Shown here: positions 1 through 6,718 of the stretch, one piece after another | Numbering within the stretch: the stretch's first letter is position 1 | Layout of the letters: the number at the start of each line of letters is the position of its first letter | From: a virus | Length of the DNA stretch: 42,000 bases | Strand: one strand, 5' to 3' | Virus record (IMG/VR): IMGVR_UViG_3300047408_000208 | Span: 1-42,000 of that record | Translations under genes and position numbers: made by a program | The notes under the pieces: generated by a model | What the model saw: the letters and a program-made list of their open reading frames with translations, nothing else | Database searches by the model: none | What the model was told of the DNA's origin: nothing

Positions 1-77
1 ACTGAGCGCACCGCTACACGCTGTAGCGCTCACTGACAAGCAGATATGCATTGCACGAGGGGCAGCTATGATGTAAA
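1..77. repeat. 77-bp perfect inverted repeat, left copy
   Basis: Positions 1-77 are the exact reverse complement of 33609-33685. Identity stops at 78 versus 33608; the other side cannot be tested because the window begins here. The repeat contains a small hairpin (CGCTACA-CGC-TGTAGCG, 12-28) and a -10-like TATGAT at 67-72 with no good -35. Read in this orientation, it lies upstream of the rightward genes starting at 436, just as the other copy lies upstream of the leftward genes starting at 33575. It may be a duplicated leader/promoter region or the end of an assembly edge. Confidence 0.95.
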
Positions 78-435
78 GCAGATAGACTTGTCATGAGGGA
101 TGTGCGATGGTTCACGTGCGGTTCGGGCATGGGGCCCGGGCCCACGGAGGATCCAAGAGGCGCCGCGCGCGAGCGGCCTGCGATGAACCTACGCCTCAAC
201 GAACGTGCCTAGGCGTTTCGCCCGCGACCGAGAAGCGGGACCGGCTATCGTTTGCCCAACGTGCCATTCGGGACTGGTCTGAGAGTATGCGGCCCTCGCG
301 TTTCCGCTGACGGCGTGACGTGTGATCTGCCGCAAAGGGTAAGATTGGCGGAGCACGTGACCCCCGCGAGCGGCGTGTTCTAGCCCGGCGGGCGATGCTA
401 TCCCTTTTCTGTCACAGCGTAGCGGTGAGGCGCCA
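78..435. other. 358-bp region without a convincing gene
   Basis: An open frame at 107-310 (67 codons) exists on the plus strand, but it lacks a ribosome-binding site and its Arg/His-rich composition looks like noise; the minus-strand frames are equally unconvincing. The stretch is probably the leader and promoter region for the rightward block that begins at 436, but no clear promoter was found. Confidence 0.4.
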
Positions 436-693
436 ATGGAGCGCCAACCGATGGTCAAAACAACTAGAGCACAGCGCAAAGCGCTGTTTCGCGTATTCCA
501 GCGCGACTTCCCGAGCTGGATCACGCCAACTAAACGACGCTGTACGATTGAAGGAATCCCTCCGATCGTCAGCGTTCCTTCAATCCAGTATCGACGCTTT
601 CGCAAGCGGGTGCAGCCGGGACCCGGCTGCATCATGTTCGCATGGCACGGTATGTGGCTTGGAATAGAACCTGACGGCTACACGCACAGCTAG
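436..693 (+). CDS. conserved small phage protein, unknown function
   Basis: This encodes 85 residues, basic in the first half (TRAQRKALFRVFQRDFPSW), followed by a motif around YRRFRKRVQPGPGCIM and GMWLGIEPDGY. I recall this C-terminal block from small uncharacterised proteins in rhizobial phages and prophages, so I regard it as real. A GAGG ends 6 bases before the ATG at 436; a second in-frame ATG lies at 451. It is the first supported gene of the rightward early block. No function can be assigned. Confidence 0.75.
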   Translation: MERQPMVKTTRAQRKALFRVFQRDFPSWITPTKRRCTIEGIPPIVSVPSIQYRRFRKRVQPGPGCIMFAWHGMWLGIEPDGYTHS

Positions 694-709
694 GTAGTGA
701 GGTCGCGCC

Positions 710-901
710 ATGGATAAAGACGATCTCGAAATGATGATAGACAAATACGGGCTTAGCAAGGTTCTGTTTTTCATTGCTGAAATCTGCCACGAAAAAGCGG
801 ACCATGTTCAAGTCAACTGGCAAGACAGCGTCTTGGCAAAGGAATGGACTGCCGACGCCAAGACCGTGGAACGTCTCGCAGCAAAGACCAGAGTAACCTA
901 A
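710..901 (+). CDS. conserved small helical phage protein
   Basis: A 63-residue protein starts at an ATG preceded by GAGG with a 7-base spacer. The pattern of KDDLEMMIDKYGL, then an alanine/isoleucine/cysteine helix with HEKADH, then a tryptophan-containing C-terminus, is one I recall from short uncharacterised phage/prophage proteins of Bradyrhizobium and relatives. It is mostly alpha-helical and acidic at the N-terminus. It follows the preceding gene by 16 bases, suggesting co-transcription. Function unknown. Confidence 0.75.
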   Translation: MDKDDLEMMIDKYGLSKVLFFIAEICHEKADHVQVNWQDSVLAKEWTADAKTVERLAAKTRVT

Positions 902-916
902 CCCCAACCCAACCCG

Positions 917-969
917 GCGCCTCTCCGCTGCACTGTGACATACTTCCGCACAGTGCAGCGGCGGGGCGC
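917..969. other. strong intergenic stem-loop
   Basis: CCGCTGCACTGTG (925-937) pairs perfectly with CACAGTGCAGCGG (949-961) around an 11-base loop. The stem extends outward to 917/969 with one mismatch and one G-U pair, giving about 21 pairs. There is no T-run, so it is not a classical terminator; it could be an mRNA processing or stability element. Its left half recurs in degraded form near 1598-1619 (GGCGCC..CTGCACTGTG), downstream of the next gene cluster. Confidence 0.6.
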
Positions 970-996
970 TAATGCCCAACCGCTGTGAGGCACACC

Positions 997-1236
997 ATGC
1001 CAGTTTACGGACCCGGCGACCGAATGCGCGGTCGCAACGATGACCATCCACTAACTCGACGACAAACGACTTGCCCGTTCTGCTATCGGCACAAAGATCC
1101 ATACTTGGTCGCGTGCTGGCCATGCTTCCGGTCGAGCGGCCTGAAGAATGGCGACAAAGACGCTAACGAGAGACTCGACAACTTCGAGGACTTCCTAAGC
1201 GCGCGGGAGCGGCTTGAAAGTGGGGGTGCAGCATGA
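997..1236 (+). CDS. small Cys-rich (zinc-ribbon-like) phage protein
   Basis: This 79-residue protein contains CPFCYRH near residue 28 and CWPC near residue 41, consistent with a treble-clef or zinc-ribbon knuckle, followed by an acidic helix (DANERLDNFEDFL). An upstream in-frame GTG at 985 lies inside the Shine-Dalgarno sequence GTGAGG (985-990), so the ATG at 997, 6 bases downstream, is the better start. It ends in an ATGA overlap with the next gene, so the two are translationally coupled. Function unknown; similar short proteins occur in rhizobial prophages. Confidence 0.75.
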   Translation: MPVYGPGDRMRGRNDDHPLTRRQTTCPFCYRHKDPYLVACWPCFRSSGLKNGDKDANERLDNFEDFLSARERLESGGAA

Positions 1237-1406
1237 TGGAAGATGTTGCAATTCTGCTGATGCTCGCCATGCTGCTGATGATCTATGCGCAAGTCGCGCA
1301 GGACCGTCAGGTCAGACGGCTACAGCGAGAACAAGAAACCCTAACCGACCTGTTGGTTTCCATCGCTGCGGAAATCGGCATCACGAAAGTTGCGCGCCAT
1401 GACTAA
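1233..1406 (+). CDS. small membrane-anchored protein with coiled-coil tail
   Basis: A 57-residue protein starts at the ATG of an ATGA overlap with the upstream gene. Residues 5-23 (VAILLMLAMLLMIYAQVAQ) form a single membrane helix, followed by a charged amphipathic helix (QVRRLQREQETLTDLLVSI). It overlaps the next start (1399) by 8 bases, so three genes form a coupled chain. The length and topology would suit a small inner-membrane factor, but no family is recognised. Confidence 0.6.
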   Translation: MMEDVAILLMLAMLLMIYAQVAQDRQVRRLQREQETLTDLLVSIAAEIGITKVARHD

Positions 1407-1590
1407 AACCAAACGCGGCGAAATCGTCGCAGCGTTGCTGCTCGATGTCGAGGAGCTGACGCTGCTCGTTGCAGCGCTGATGTCGCTACATACTAGCGGC
1501 GCTCTCGACGAGCACGATCACAGTAGGGATGTGCTGCTCAGAATATCAGAGCAGCTATCCAACACGACCGACCTAACTGATCTCAACTAG
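1399..1590 (+). CDS. hypothetical small helical protein
   Basis: A 63-residue protein begins at ATG 1399, overlapping the end of the previous gene; an alternative TTG at 1390 is in frame but has no advantage. The N-terminus is basic (MTKTKRGE), followed by a leucine/alanine-rich helix (IVAALLLDVEELTLLVAALM), which is probably amphipathic rather than a true membrane span because it carries three acidic residues, and a polar tail. It is the third member of the coupled 997-1590 chain. No homology recognised. Confidence 0.65.
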   Translation: MTKTKRGEIVAALLLDVEELTLLVAALMSLHTSGALDEHDHSRDVLLRISEQLSNTTDLTDLN

Positions 1591-1701
1591 GCAAGCGGCG
1601 CCCCACCACTGCACTGTGCGCTATGGCAACTCCACTAGCGTTTGAAGGCTCACCACGTGGCGATTTCCAAGTTGGAATAGCAGAAGGGTGACGCTTTCAC
1701 T

Positions 1702-1725
1702 CGACGGCGCGAAGTCACGCCGTCG
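1702..1725 (+). other. leader stem-loop upstream of the DUF932 gene
   Basis: CGACGGCG (1702-1709) pairs perfectly with CGCCGTCG (1718-1725) around an 8-base loop. The 180-base gap 1591-1770 holds this hairpin and an AGTGGAG Shine-Dalgarno leader before ATG 1771. A similar arrangement (GTGACGC, then a GGCGCGAA-containing hairpin, then AGTGGAG) precedes the gene at 3234. Confidence 0.5.
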
Positions 1726-1770
1726 CAGGAAGCGCCATTCCGGTGCTTCAAGCCATAGTGGAGATAAACC

Positions 1771-2850
1771 ATGGAACTAATGCAAGCTTCGCAACAATGG
1801 GCAACTCGGCCCGCCGATGAACGGTTCTGCTCACTACCTGAAATGTTCGACTACGCGAGCAACCAGATGGATCACAGCAAAAGCGTTGTGGTCTCGTCTC
1901 GCTCGGTCACCGTCGAACCAGCGCCGGAAGGCAACGGTTTGGTGGTGGTCGGACCATCATCGTCGTTCGCGCCGACGCACTGGGCATTCGGTCAACTCGC
2001 TCAGCGCGCCGGGGCTCCGGCCGATTATCTGCGTAACCTGCCCTCCCCGCTTGCTGCCGATTGCCTCAACTGGGGTATGAAATATCAGCGCGACATCAAC
2101 GATGTCGGATTGCTGCTGTATCAGAACGGCGGGGCTCCGGAATTGCGAGCTGTCACGGGCCCGAACTACGGGCGGATTTGGAACGCTGAAGTCATCGGCC
2201 AGCTGTGCCGCTTGTTCGGAGACGGTGTCTCTGGCAAGTGGCATGTGCCCGGTGAATTTAATCGTTCCGAGCCGATCACCAAGCAGAACACAACACTGTA
2301 TGCCGGTGACCGTGACATGTTCGCGTTCCTTTGCGATGGCGAGCACGATATTGAAATCAAGAACAGGCGCAACGGCGAAACCGGCCGGATGCAGCGTGGC
2401 GTGTTCATGTGGAACAGCGACGTTGGATCCCGCTCCTATGGCTGTGCGACCTTCCTGTTCGATTTCATGTGCGGCAATCACATTGTGTGGGGCGTCAGCG
2501 GCTTTGACGAGATTCGTATTCGTCATACCGCGTCGGCCCCGGACAAGTGGATCAGCGAGGTGATGCCCGCGATTGAAGCTTACAGCAATGCAAGCGCAAG
2601 CGGAATCACTGGCGCAATCCAAGCCGCACGCGAGGCGAGGGTGTCCGACGTGGATAAATTCCTCTCCGAGCGGTTCGGTGCTCGCATGGTCGACAAGCTG
2701 AAGGCGGTTCACAATCTGGAAGAGCAGCGGCCAATCGAGACGGTGTACGACGTTGTTAACGCCGTCACGGCTCAAGCCAAAGCAATTCCGTGGATCGGCC
2801 AGCGTGTCGAACTGGAACGTGAGGCCGGCAAGCTGCTGGTTATGGCTTGA
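1771..2850 (+). CDS. DUF932 family (phage/plasmid-related) protein
   Basis: This 359-residue protein has the features of the DUF932/TIGR03299 phage-plasmid family: a mid-region LRAVTGPNYGRIWNAEV, a central TLYAGDRDMFAFL, and a block with RGVFMWNSDVGSRSYG and FDFMCGNHIVWG. Members occur widely on phages and plasmids and their biochemical role is not established. The start follows AGTGGAG with a 7-base spacer. It is the largest protein of the early rightward block and 15 bases separate it from the next gene. No missing segment is apparent. Confidence 0.88.
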   Translation: MELMQASQQWATRPADERFCSLPEMFDYASNQMDHSKSVVVSSRSVTVEPAPEGNGLVVVGPSSSFAPTHWAFGQLAQRAGAPADYLRNLPSPLAADCLNWGMKYQRDINDVGLLLYQNGGAPELRAVTGPNYGRIWNAEVIGQLCRLFGDGVSGKWHVPGEFNRSEPITKQNTTLYAGDRDMFAFLCDGEHDIEIKNRRNGETGRMQRGVFMWNSDVGSRSYGCATFLFDFMCGNHIVWGVSGFDEIRIRHTASAPDKWISEVMPAIEAYSNASASGITGAIQAAREARVSDVDKFLSERFGARMVDKLKAVHNLEEQRPIETVYDVVNAVTAQAKAIPWIGQRVELEREAGKLLVMA

Positions 2851-2865
2851 CGGGAGCGCGCGCCA

Positions 2866-3168
2866 ATGACCGAAATTGATCATGAGAACATCTCGGTTTA
2901 CACCGAGACCTTGTTCGCGTTGGCGCGCGATGCTTGGGAGCAGGACCGGCTAGAGGCCTTTGATTTCATCAAGGGCTATCTGGTCGGTCTTGTCCCAGGT
3001 AACGCGCTGAACGCTTTCGTCGATGGGCTGAAGCCCAGCCCAATGACGGTCATCAAGCAGGCGTCAACCTCCAACGGCGGATCACTGGTAACCAATCCGT
3101 CGCCGCCACCTCAGTTGCCGCCCACTCCGACATTCCAGGTGCGCGAAAGCGCGACGCTGAAGTGGTGA
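2866..3168 (+). CDS. hypothetical protein
   Basis: A 100-residue protein lies just downstream of the DUF932 gene. The first 55 residues are helical with acidic and aromatic residues (YTETLFALARDAWEQDRLEAFDFIKGYLVGLV); the remainder is proline/serine/threonine-rich and probably disordered (SPPPQLPPTPTF). GGGAG sits 9 bases before the ATG. The C-terminal coding DNA contains a GCGC-GAAA-GCGC mini-hairpin at 3141-3152. No family recognised. Confidence 0.65.
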   Translation: MTEIDHENISVYTETLFALARDAWEQDRLEAFDFIKGYLVGLVPGNALNAFVDGLKPSPMTVIKQASTSNGGSLVTNPSPPPQLPPTPTFQVRESATLKW

Positions 3169-3177
3169 CGCAAGGTC

Positions 3178-3199
3178 GGATGGCGCGAAAGCGCCATCC
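3178..3199 (+). other. GNRA-tetraloop stem-loop in a leader
   Basis: GGATGGCGC (3178-3186) pairs perfectly with GCGCCATCC (3191-3199) across a GAAA tetraloop, a very stable RNA hairpin type. It lies between the stop at 3168 and the AGTGGAG leader of the gene at 3234. There is no T-run. It may stabilise or cleave the transcript or modulate translation of the gene downstream. Confidence 0.55.
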
Positions 3200-3233
3200 T
3201 GCCGTGCGCCAAGGCACGAGTGGAGAAATCAAA

Positions 3234-3392
3234 ATGCAAAACCAAGACAGGAAATACCGGGTCGTCATTCGCTACGATGATCCGCGCGGCGGCATCTGGC
3301 GTGGCCCGATTGAGGACCGAGCTAGTGCAGAAGCGCGATTGTTGACCGAAGCAGCGCGAGCCCATGGATCGGTGTGGATCGAAAGCCTCTAG
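3234..3392 (+). CDS. small hypothetical protein
   Basis: A 52-residue protein starts at ATG 3234, chosen because AGTGGAG lies 8 bases upstream; the open frame extends further upstream to 3162 but only through the leader hairpin. The sequence (KYRVVIRYDDPRGGIWRGP, then a helix with RASAEARLLTEAARAHGS) predicts a short beta hairpin plus helix. It could be a small nucleic-acid- or protein-binding fold. Function unknown. Confidence 0.65.
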   Translation: MQNQDRKYRVVIRYDDPRGGIWRGPIEDRASAEARLLTEAARAHGSVWIESL

Positions 3393-3422
3393 AAAGAATT
3401 TCGGCATAGTGGAGAACAGACA

Positions 3423-3524
3423 ATGAGTGATCAGAACGACGAAAACAGTAATGACAGTCTCGACTGGACGATGTTCGCCATCATCGCGGTTGTTTTGCTA
3501 ACGTGGTTAGGAAGTCTGACGTAG
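3423..3524 (+). CDS. 33-residue single-pass membrane micro-protein
   Basis: A short frame starts at ATG 3423 with the same CATAGTGGAG leader seen before other genes here, 8 bases from the start. The polar acidic N-terminus (SDQNDENSNDSLDWT) is followed by one membrane helix (MFAIIAVVLLTWLGSL). The leader is the main evidence that it is translated. It is the last rightward gene before the leftward cassette. Confidence 0.6.
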   Translation: MSDQNDENSNDSLDWTMFAIIAVVLLTWLGSLT

Positions 3525-3554
3525 CCCCAGGACATGACGCGGCGCCGCTTCGAT

Positions 3555-3582
3555 GCGGGCCGCGTTGCATCACCGGGCCCGC
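3555..3582. terminator. possible stem-loop between convergent genes
   Basis: GCGGGCC (3555-3561) can pair with GGCCCGC (3576-3582) across a 14-base loop at the meeting point of the rightward gene ending at 3524 and the leftward gene ending at 3570. No T-tract follows on either strand, so termination is only a possibility suggested by position. Confidence 0.25.
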
Positions 3583-3767
3583 GAGTACCATAATGGTCGA
3601 GGGCGTCGCCACTCCGACGAATATTCAGGTCGCACGGCTCCGCACCTGCGGCAGTATTTGACTGCGCATGATCCAGAACCTTCTAGAATATCTGCGGCAA
3701 CGTGCTCGCCATGATGCGAGCAGCGCCGCAACCACCAATCAACCAGTCTGTCCAACATGTAGTTCAT
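3570..3767 (-). CDS. small conserved Cys/His/Trp-rich phage protein
   Basis: This 65-residue protein has a conserved pattern DWWLRRCSHHGEHVAADILEG, then YCRRCGAVRP, then WRRPRPLWY, which I recall from many short uncharacterised proteins in Bradyrhizobium phages. The cysteines and histidines suggest a metal knuckle. The first ATG (3767) is only 2 bases from AGGA; the second ATG (3758, MLDRL) sits 11 bases from it, so either may be used. It is the last gene of the leftward cassette, 6 bases after the beta-helix gene. Confidence 0.75.
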   Translation of the reverse strand: MNYMLDRLVDWWLRRCSHHGEHVAADILEGSGSCAVKYCRRCGAVRPEYSSEWRRPRPLWYSRAR

Positions 3768-3773
3768 TTCCTG

Positions 3774-4703
3774 TTAGAAACCGAATCCAGCAGCGAGTTG
3801 CGCAGGCGTTGGTTTCGCAATCGCGGCGCCGAGCGTCAGCACGCCATTGTTGACGGTGCAGTAGCGGACATTATCCCAACTGTCGATAATGATGAGTTTG
3901 CCGCCCTCATTCCTCATGTAGCCACCGCCGCCACTACCACGGGGATCAAAGAACACATTCTTGAAATTCAGATGAACGTCGCCTGACTTATCGGAGTGAA
4001 TTCTGACGCCGGGGCCAACCCACGCTTGGAAAACACTGTTTGTAATATTGATGGTGCCGTACCAGTAGTCGGCACAGAATATTCCCGCCGTGACATTGGT
4101 GCCGCCGAATACCAGCATGCTGTGGTTAAACTCAAAAGTCGAAGGTGGCGTACCGCTGTTTGGTAGATCTTGTAGTTGAACGCCATCGACATGGGTGCCG
4201 CTCGGATTGGTCGGCCGGTTGTTGTCGAGAAAGCAGTGATCGACAATGAGGTGGTTGGCGCCGTTGGATTTCCGCACCAGAATATCGGCATCACAGCCGA
4301 CGTCCGAGGTGATCCGGCAGTAAGACAGCTGAGAGGTGCCACCGCTGTCACAGAAAACAATGCAGCCATCGTTGCCAGTGATCGTGAGATGCGACTTCAC
4401 ATCGCCCTTCCGCAAGTCCACCGACGGTTTAGGGTTCAGGTTGGGCACCGTGGTCATGTTGGTGAACATCGGATCGTTATAGCTCAGCGGAATATCGAAC
4501 TCGCCGGACGGCGGCGGTTCTGGATTTGGGTTAGGCGGCACCGGCACCGGCTCAGCGCTTTCCAGCGCTGTGACCCGGCTGTCGAGCGCTTTGATGGCGT
4601 TGGCGATTTCTGCGCCAAGTGTCTTGGCGGCCGTGCCGCCCTTGGCGAGACCTGCGGACAGTTCATCGGCAGCGCCAGTGATCTTGCTGGTATCCGTCGC
4701 CAT
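3774..4703 (-). CDS. right-handed beta-helix (pectate-lyase-like) protein, tailspike-like
   Basis: This 309-residue protein has a helical N-terminal part (residues 1-50, ELSAGLAKGGTAAKTLGAEI, LDSRVTALE, probably a trimeric coiled coil), a Pro-rich linker (50-66) and a C-terminal domain of repeated short strands typical of parallel beta helices (SHLTITGNDGCIVF, NHLIVDHCFLDNN, FEFNHSMLVFGG, INITNSVFQAW). Such folds occur in phage tailspikes, pectate lyases and other carbohydrate-active proteins. No signal peptide. GGAGGAGA precedes ATG 4703. It sits with two glycine-rich genes in a leftward cassette away from the tail genes, so it may be a spike or a cargo enzyme; catalytic residues cannot be assigned. 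Confidence 0.75.
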   Translation of the reverse strand: MATDTSKITGAADELSAGLAKGGTAAKTLGAEIANAIKALDSRVTALESAEPVPVPPNPNPEPPPSGEFDIPLSYNDPMFTNMTTVPNLNPKPSVDLRKGDVKSHLTITGNDGCIVFCDSGGTSQLSYCRITSDVGCDADILVRKSNGANHLIVDHCFLDNNRPTNPSGTHVDGVQLQDLPNSGTPPSTFEFNHSMLVFGGTNVTAGIFCADYWYGTINITNSVFQAWVGPGVRIHSDKSGDVHLNFKNVFFDPRGSGGGGYMRNEGGKLIIIDSWDNVRYCTVNNGVLTLGAAIAKPTPAQLAAGFGF

Positions 4704-4740
4704 GCTCGTTCTCCTCCATCGGATTTTCAGGCGATCCTGA

Positions 4741-5341
4741 CGCCCATGACTAAGCCTTACTTGCCACCGCCGCCACCGCCGCCACCACCATCACCACCAT
4801 CGCTACCAGGACCAGGGCCGAAGCCGGGGCCGAAGCCGGTGGAGCCGCCGCCAAAATCGCCTAAGCCACCGTAGCCGTAGCCGCCGAAATCACCTCCGGG
4901 CGCGCCCAAGACGCCGGTCGCACCAACACCGAAACCATCGACGCCCTGACCGGGCGCACCTATCGACGGGCTAGGTGTCCCGGCCTGTTGGCCGTAGCCG
5001 CCCGCGACGCCATAGCCGAATCCAGGTCCCAGAGCGCCGCCAACCACGCCAGGACCACCAATGCCCAAACCGCCGCCGATCTGACCAACGTTACCGCCAA
5101 CAGTTGCGGGAGCGCTGGAGCCTGGACCGCCAAAAATCCCGGCGATGCCACCGCTCAGATTACCCAAACTTGGAGCAAATCCACCGGTCTGCCCAGCTAA
5201 GCCGAAACCGCCATAGTTCGGACTAACGGAATCGCTGGGAGCGAACCCAAGTGCAGGGCCTAAACCAAACCCGGCAGAGCCCGAGCCAAACCCGCCATCA
5301 GTCGCGGAACCTGAACCGCCCATGACTAAGCCTTACTTGCC
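4741..5341 (-). repeat. 25-bp direct repeat at the ends of the glycine-rich genes
   Basis: An identical 25-bp block occurs at 4741-4765 and 5317-5341, spanning the last codon(s), the TAA stop and the following ATGGGC. In both cases a Gly-Gly...Lys stop is followed by GGCTTAGTC and ATG. At 5323 this ATG begins the second glycine-rich gene; at 4747 the same ATG opens only a six-codon frame (MGVRIA). The arrangement shows tandem duplication of a glycine-rich gene, with a vestige of a third start. Confidence 0.85.
4757..5323 (-). CDS. glycine-rich low-complexity protein 2
   Basis: A 188-residue protein made mainly of glycine with serine, alanine, proline, phenylalanine and tyrosine (FGSGSAGFGLGPALGF, GGFGLAGQTGGF, GDFGGYGYGGLGDFGG), ending in a run of glycines and a lysine. 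It lacks a signal peptide or predicted fold. Such compositions form elastic, adhesive or phase-separating polymers in other systems, but its role here is unknown. TAAGG lies about 9 bases before ATG 5323. The C-terminal DGGDGGGGG...K is shared with the upstream glycine-rich gene, implying duplication. Confidence 0.7.
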   Translation of the reverse strand: MGGSGSATDGGFGSGSAGFGLGPALGFAPSDSVSPNYGGFGLAGQTGGFAPSLGNLSGGIAGIFGGPGSSAPATVGGNVGQIGGGLGIGGPGVVGGALGPGFGYGVAGGYGQQAGTPSPSIGAPGQGVDGFGVGATGVLGAPGGDFGGYGYGGLGDFGGGSTGFGPGFGPGPGSDGGDGGGGGGGGGK

Positions 5342-6097
5342 GCCGCCTCCGCCGCCGCCGCCACCGTCGCCGCCTTGACCGCCGAGTGCGCCAGTATCAC
5401 CGGGGCTATTGCCGAATCCACCAAATCCTGGGCCCATACCGGTGCTAATGCCCATTCCGGATGGGGTGCCGGTTCCGCTGAACCCAGCGGTGTCACCGAA
5501 CCCCGGGCTATTACCGAATCCGCCCCATCCTGGCGCCATACCGCTGGAGAGGCCAAGACCGCCCGCCGCAGGGCTGGTGCTGCCGGGGGCAACGCCGCTA
5601 ATTCCCGTAGTGCCACCGCCGAAGACGCCGTCTGGAGAGCTGGGATCGCCTGGAGGAGCACCTGGAGGAGCACCTGGAGGAGCTCCGGAAGGAGCTCCGG
5701 AAGGAGCTCCGGAAGGAGCTCCGGAAGGAGCACCGGAAGGAGCACCGGAAGGAGCACCACCTGGAGCACCAAAGCCGACGCCACCGAATCCGGCGTCACC
5801 GCCAAAGCCCATACCGCCGCCGCCCCAATCGTTAGCGCCCTTGCCGCCGCCACCACCAAAGGACGGGGTGGGCTGCGGCGCGAACTGCTGCGGCGCGAAC
5901 TGCGGCTGCGCTGGCGCGAAGAATGCACTCGCGAGGTTGCCGAGCGAAGCCTGCATGTCGCCGATCGGCTGCTGTGGAGCGAAGCCGCCACCTCCGACAA
6001 AACCGCCGGGTTGCTGGGGGCCAAACCCGCCAGCGCTCTGGGCATTGGTGATGGCCTGCGCATCTTGGACGGTCGGACCGTCAGTTACTGATCCCAT
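5333..6097 (-). CDS. glycine-rich protein 1 with GAPS collagen-like repeats
   Basis: A 254-residue protein from ATG 6097, 7 bases after GGAGG; ATG 6103 is only 1 base from that motif and less likely, and the frame upstream to 6208 has no support. Residues 1-90 are Gln/Pro/Phe-rich (NAQSAGGFGPQQPGGFVGGG, FAPQQFAPQPTPSF). The middle carries about ten GAPS/GAPP tetrapeptides, and the C-terminus is Gly-rich, ending in polyglycine-lysine. GAPx repeats do not have strict collagen Gly-X-Y periodicity. First gene of the leftward cassette; function unknown. Confidence 0.7.
   Translation of the reverse strand: MGSVTDGPTVQDAQAITNAQSAGGFGPQQPGGFVGGGGFAPQQPIGDMQASLGNLASAFFAPAQPQFAPQQFAPQPTPSFGGGGGKGANDWGGGGMGFGGDAGFGGVGFGAPGGAPSGAPSGAPSGAPSGAPSGAPSGAPPGAPPGAPPGDPSSPDGVFGGGTTGISGVAPGSTSPAAGGLGLSSGMAPGWGGFGNSPGFGDTAGFSGTGTPSGMGISTGMGPGFGGFGNSPGDTGALGGQGGDGGGGGGGGGK
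5650..5770. repeat. 12-bp tandem repeat array, about 10 copies
   Basis: Units GGAGCTCCGGAA and GGAGCACC(G/T)GGA repeat head to tail inside the glycine-rich gene, encoding GAPS/GAPP on the minus strand. The repeats are nearly identical at DNA level in the centre, so copy number is likely to vary by slippage. Confidence 0.9.
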
Positions 6098-6178
6098 GGC
6101 CATTCCTCCATCTCTCGTCAGCGGCAAGTTAGTCCCGGTTTTTTCATTAGGCAATTCAACCTTGCCAAGTTTTTCACC

Positions 6179-6209
6179 TTGACAACTACACGGCAACAAG
6201 AAATACATT
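6179..6209 (+). promoter_or_regulatory. candidate sigma70-type promoter for the 6.2-7.7 kb genes
   Basis: A consensus -35 TTGACA lies at 6179-6184. The best -10 candidates are ATACAT (203-208, 18-base spacer) or TACATT (204-209, 19-base spacer), so the -10 is weak or the spacer long. It is positioned in the gap between the divergent leftward cassette (start 6097) and the gene at 6230, where a promoter is expected. Confidence 0.45.
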
Positions 6210-6229
6210 ACACAAGTGGAGACAGAAAA

Positions 6230-6436
6230 ATGAAACCGCCAAACCTCACTGAACTACCCAACCGCAAAGCCATTCCAGCCTGCAGCAATTGCGGCTCCAG
6301 CGACGTGCGCACCGAAGCGTTCGCCGCTTGGAACGGCGTTACCCAAGACTGGCGTATCGTGGAGATGCTCGACGGCAACACCGTGTGTGCGGCCTGCGGG
6401 TGTGGCTGCGAGATCAAGTGGAGGATAGCGGCGTGA
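6230..6436 (+). CDS. small zinc-ribbon protein
   Basis: A 68-residue protein from ATG 6230, 8 bases after AGTGGAG. CSNC (about residues 17-20) and CAACGCGC (about 55-62) frame a sequence with acidic and aromatic residues (WNGVTQDWRIVEMLDGNTV), a two-knuckle zinc-ribbon layout. The open frame extends to 6179 but the leader fixes the start. It overlaps the following gene by a GTGA junction. Probably a small nucleic-acid- or protein-binding factor. Confidence 0.75.
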   Translation: MKPPNLTELPNRKAIPACSNCGSSDVRTEAFAAWNGVTQDWRIVEMLDGNTVCAACGCGCEIKWRIAA

Positions 6437-6708
6437 CGCGTCTTAATCGGCAACGTGATCTTGAGATCCGCACAGCTCACGAATGGGGTGAAGCTCGCAA
6501 GGCTCTCGCCGAGAAGTACAACATCTCCGTGAGCCGGGTGGCGACCGTTGTAGCTGAAGAACGATTTCGCGCGAGGATGCTGTATCCCCGGTGCACGCGC
6601 TGCCAACATAGCGGCTCGATGCACCACAACGATGCTTGGGAATACAACCGTGGACCGTGTGCGGAGTATCGCTGCGACTGCCCGGCGATGGTGTCGGGGC
6701 ACGACTAA
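6433..6708 (+). CDS. small HTH-like plus Cys-cluster protein
   Basis: A 91-residue protein starting with GTG at 6433, coupled by a GTGA overlap to the zinc-ribbon gene and preceded by GGAGG 8 bases upstream. Residues 13-42 (EWGEARKALAEKYNISVSRVATVVAEERF) resemble a helix-turn-helix, and the C-terminal half has CTRCQHSGSMHH and CAEYRCDCPAM, a possible metal cluster. An upstream in-frame ATG (6289) lies inside the previous gene and is rejected. Possibly a small DNA-binding regulator. Confidence 0.65.
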   Translation: MTRLNRQRDLEIRTAHEWGEARKALAEKYNISVSRVATVVAEERFRARMLYPRCTRCQHSGSMHHNDAWEYNRGPCAEYRCDCPAMVSGHD

Positions 6709-6718
6709 AAAGAGCCGC

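Noticed and set aside
1957-2883. 308-codon minus-strand frame
   Set aside because: Antisense to the DUF932 gene, which has recognisable family motifs.
5409-6182. Pro/Gly-rich collagen-like 257-codon plus-strand frame
   Set aside because: It is the antisense shadow of the glycine-rich gene; there is no SD and the leftward genes have well-placed SDs and neighbours.
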